A stretch of DNA of 41,694 nucleotides, from the NCBI GenBank assembly GCA_030262715.1, contig JAJSZR010000004.1, forward strand, positions 1 through 41,694, in the 5' to 3' direction. Origin of the DNA: Deltaproteobacteria bacterium (GTDB lineage: Bacteria > Desulfobacterota > Dissulfuribacteria > Dissulfuribacterales > UBA3076). Under the pieces are notes generated by a model. That model saw only the letters and a program-made list of their open reading frames with translations, made no database searches and had not been told where the DNA came from. Shown here piece by piece: positions 39,633-41,694 of the stretch (position 1 is the first letter of the stretch; each line of letters begins with the position of its first letter). Position numbers and translations under genes: made by a program.

Positions 39633-39658
39633 AGAAAATTAGAGAAGCCGTAACTAGC

Positions 39659-40381
39659 TTACAGTTTAAAGTTTTCTCCCAAATATATTTTTCGTGCCAG
39701 ATCGCTTGAGGCGATGTGTTCCGGAGTACCCTCTTCGTTAATAACTCCTAAATTAACAATATAGGCGCGATCACATACAGTCAAGGTTTCGCGGACGTTG
39801 TGATCCGAGATAAAGACTCCTATTCCCCTGGCCTTCAGGTCCTGTATTATCTTTTGCAGGTCGGAGACAGCTAGGGGATCAACACCTGCAAAGGGTTCGT
39901 CAAGCAGAATAAACGATGGGTCGGTAGCGAGTGCCCGCATAACTTCCACCCGTCTCCGCTCCCCCCCTGAAAGCGACTGTGCCTGTTGATCCGCGAGGAC
40001 GGAGAGTCCCATGTCATCTAAGAGTTTAATGGTCTTGCTCTCTATTTCCTGACGGGAGAGCCCCCTTGTTTCCAATACAAGGCGGATGTTATCAGCAACT
40101 GACAGCTTCCTGAATACCGAGGGCTCCTGAGGTAGATAGGTTATGCCTTTACGAGCCCGTTTGTGCATAGGCAAATTTGTTACATCTTCTCCATCAAACG
40201 AAACTCTCCCTTCGTCAGGTCTGATGAGACCGGCGATCATATAGAATATAGTGGTCTTGCCGGCACCATTTGGGCCCAACAGACCTACTATGCTATGGCC
40301 TGATAATTCGAGGCTTACGCCATTGACCGCTGGCCGGCCACGGAAACATTTCACCAATTTCTCTGCCTTCAATTTGCTCAT
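39659..40381 (-). CDS. lptB: LPS export ABC transporter ATP-binding protein LptB
   Basis: A 240-residue ABC ATPase: Walker A GPNGAGKTT (~35-43), Q-loop TYLPQEPSVF, signature LSGGERRR, Walker B FILLDEPFAGVD, H-loop ISDHNVRETL. The YLPQEPSVFRKLSVADNI stretch is the LptB hallmark. It powers extraction of lipopolysaccharide from the inner membrane with LptFG (not in this window). It lies 22 nt after lptA in an lptC-lptA-lptB-rpoN series. Confidence 0.97.
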   Translation of the reverse strand: MSKLKAEKLVKCFRGRPAVNGVSLELSGHSIVGLLGPNGAGKTTIFYMIAGLIRPDEGRVSFDGEDVTNLPMHKRARKGITYLPQEPSVFRKLSVADNIRLVLETRGLSRQEIESKTIKLLDDMGLSVLADQQAQSLSGGERRRVEVMRALATDPSFILLDEPFAGVDPLAVSDLQKIIQDLKARGIGVFISDHNVRETLTVCDRAYIVNLGVINEEGTPEHIASSDLARKIYLGENFKL

Positions 40382-40403
40382 AGATGACCTGAGAGGTAAT
40401 TAT

Positions 40404-40979
40404 TTACTCTGCCGGATAGACAACAGCCTCAACCTTTGTTTCATTGCTTCCTTCAACTACACTTCGATCTTCATTAATAAAAAAGATTATCCGTTCTCCA
40501 CTCACCCTGTTAGGGCCTTCCAAAACCTGGGCCGCACCCGTAATAGTTATCTTTTCAGCAGGTTTGTCGTAGATAGCCTGTTCTCCAGTGCCAACACGCT
40601 CACCCTGGATTATACGTACTTGACCTGTGGCTACAATTTTTTTGACCGTCTTTTTTGTTTCCCCCCTCTGTTTTCTTTTTTCATAAAAGACATCGAGTTT
40701 TTCGGAATATATGGTGAGATCACCTCTTGTGGCCTTCACATGCCCGGTGAATACCACGATACCGGATTTATCCATCGCCTCCATCAGGTCACTCTCTATA
40801 TAGATTGGGATCTTGCCCTCACCTGCCGGACCGGTAGGTCTAGTATCTGGTGTGCCTTCCTGGGCCATAGCTATCGAACAGTGGAAATGCATAAAAATAA
40901 GGATGCAAAATAAGGTAGTTGAGGCTACATTTCCAACCTTGCTCATTCGCTTGCAGATACATAAATTTTGACACTTCAT
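40404..40979 (-). CDS. lptA: LPS transport periplasmic bridge protein LptA
   Basis: A 191-residue secreted OstA/LptA-type protein. The N-terminal ~38 residues contain a signal sequence (VASTTLFCILIFMHFHCSIAMA). The OstA domain follows: IPIYIESDLMEAMDKSGIVVFTGHVKATRGDLTIYSEKLDVFYE, then KIVATGQVRIIQGERVGTGEQAIYD and TITGAAQVLEGPNRVSGERIIFF. It forms the periplasmic filament that carries LPS. AGAGG precedes the ATG by ~8 nt; it starts 12 nt after lptC. Confidence 0.93.
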   Translation of the reverse strand: MKCQNLCICKRMSKVGNVASTTLFCILIFMHFHCSIAMAQEGTPDTRPTGPAGEGKIPIYIESDLMEAMDKSGIVVFTGHVKATRGDLTIYSEKLDVFYEKRKQRGETKKTVKKIVATGQVRIIQGERVGTGEQAIYDKPAEKITITGAAQVLEGPNRVSGERIIFFINEDRSVVEGSNETKVEAVVYPAE

Positions 40980-40991
40980 TATTGATTCCTC

Positions 40992-41558
40992 TTAAAGTTC
41001 CAGTTCGCCATTTTCTGGAAGGACAGCCGTCTGTCTCTTTACTGTAAGCTTACCCTTTTGAAGGTCGTACTCAAGCCCCTTGCCCTCCATTTCTAGTGCA
41101 TCTCCTTTGATAAGTACTTTGTCCCTGGTCCAGATAAGTTTTTTCTTCTGACTGAAGTGCATGCTTTCTGAAAAGAGCGTAGAACCGTTTTCAAAGTGTA
41201 TTTTTACATTGCCATTCAGTGACATTTCATCGTCATCGATTCTGTATATGCCTGAATCAGCAATAACAATAACATGACTTCCTCCAGTAGGGGAAAATTT
41301 TATTTTTATCCTTTCCAGATCCATGATATTTTTGTCTTCATAGAGCCGGGCTACATTTGCCTTTAGGACCCACTGGGTCTTTTCGCCTATATTTTTCGTA
41401 TAACTGACACCTTCAAAGGTAAGATCAGCCTTCATTTCTCTGAGGTTTGTGGTCCATAGATCACTGGTATTCTTGCTTTGCTGCCAAGGCTTCCAGAGAG
41501 CTATCAATAAAAGGACGCTGGCAAGTATCCAGAATAGATGTCGTTGTTCGAGTTTCAT
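40992..41558 (-). CDS. lptC: LPS export protein LptC
   Basis: A 188-residue bitopic protein: one N-terminal membrane helix (LFWILASVLLLIALW, ~8-22) and a periplasmic beta-jellyroll with the LptC pattern VSYTKNIGEKTQWVLKANVARLYEDKNIMDLERIKIKF, then GNVKIHFENGSTLFSESMHFSQKKKLIWT and LEMEGKGLEYDLQKGKLTVKR. It receives LPS from LptFG and hands it to LptA. It is the first gene of the lpt-rpo cluster in the window; the remaining 136 nt to the window end show no gene, and kdsC-type neighbours would lie beyond it. Confidence 0.92.
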   Translation of the reverse strand: MKLEQRHLFWILASVLLLIALWKPWQQSKNTSDLWTTNLREMKADLTFEGVSYTKNIGEKTQWVLKANVARLYEDKNIMDLERIKIKFSPTGGSHVIVIADSGIYRIDDDEMSLNGNVKIHFENGSTLFSESMHFSQKKKLIWTRDKVLIKGDALEMEGKGLEYDLQKGKLTVKRQTAVLPENGELEL

Positions 41559-41694
41559 GCGTTGACCTTCGGTTTTGCAGGATATTCAGACAGGAGTTTA
41601 ACAGACAATCAGCTTTTCTAGCAACAAAATAATATAAAATCAACAAGTTAACCCTTTATGTTTTGTAAGACCCCACGCTTGACTTGAAAGCCAA

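Noticed and set aside
1-41694. CRISPR arrays, transposases, integrases, rRNA operons
   Set aside because: No regularly spaced repeats, transposase motifs or rRNA sequence were seen; the only tandem repeat is the 7-bp array at 17299.

Overview
This is chromosomal DNA of a Gram-negative anaerobe, most likely a Desulfobacterota (deltaproteobacterial, sulfate-reducer-like) genome. The taxon is inferred, not shown. Supporting it are the many multiheme c-type cytochromes, heme-bearing sensor kinases with a cysteine-rich 'two-CW' segment, the lptC-lptA-lptB-rpoN-hpf-ptsN-rapZ-EIIA cluster, many TTG starts, and moderate GC.

Layout. (1) 1-3.1 kb: short palindromic repeats, a C-terminal remnant of an AMMECR1-family gene, a RecB-like/RNase H-like nuclease, shikimate kinase, a CBS-domain protein, and a broken tRNA-Leu copy lying antisense under the 3' end of the CBS gene. 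(2) 3.2-7.1 kb: a sigma-54 control module with an enhancer-binding protein lacking a receiver domain, two stand-alone receivers and a PAS histidine kinase. It is bracketed by two near-identical, outward-facing -24/-12 promoters. Behind each lies a pair of GGCA-N6-TGCC palindromes about 40 bp apart. (3) 7.2-15.7 kb: an Mrp/Mnh-type cation/proton antiporter operon (E, F, G, MbhD-like, MbhE/MnhB fusion, C, three antiporter-like large subunits, two small unknown membrane proteins), then a lone cyclic-nucleotide-binding domain protein. (4) 15.7-27.6 kb: a redox-signalling island. Two paralogous modules, each a secreted tetraheme cytochrome plus a CxxCH-containing sensor kinase plus receiver/kinase proteins, flank a nonaheme cytochrome c/cytochrome b pair and a stand-alone receiver. 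(5) 27.7-35.6 kb, minus strand: tRNA-Leu(GAG), secG, tpiA, pgk, a 1425-aa protein resembling pyruvate phosphate dikinase without its PEP barrel, and gap. (6) 35.8-41.6 kb, minus strand: mannose-type EIIA, rapZ, ptsN, hpf, rpoN, lptB, lptA, lptC.

How it fits together. The -24/-12 promoters imply that RpoN (encoded at 38-39.6 kb) and the 3.5 kb enhancer-binding protein switch on the antiporter operon and the CBS gene together, with the adjacent kinase and receivers as signal input. The heme kinases probably read the redox state of the periplasm. None of their associated receivers carries a DNA-binding output, so their targets are not visible here.

Best candidates for something undescribed: the divergent sigma-54 regulon with paired palindromes driving an Mrp operon; the duplicated tetraheme-cytochrome/heme-kinase modules around a membrane cytochrome complex; and the barrel-less dikinase inside the triose-phosphate operon.
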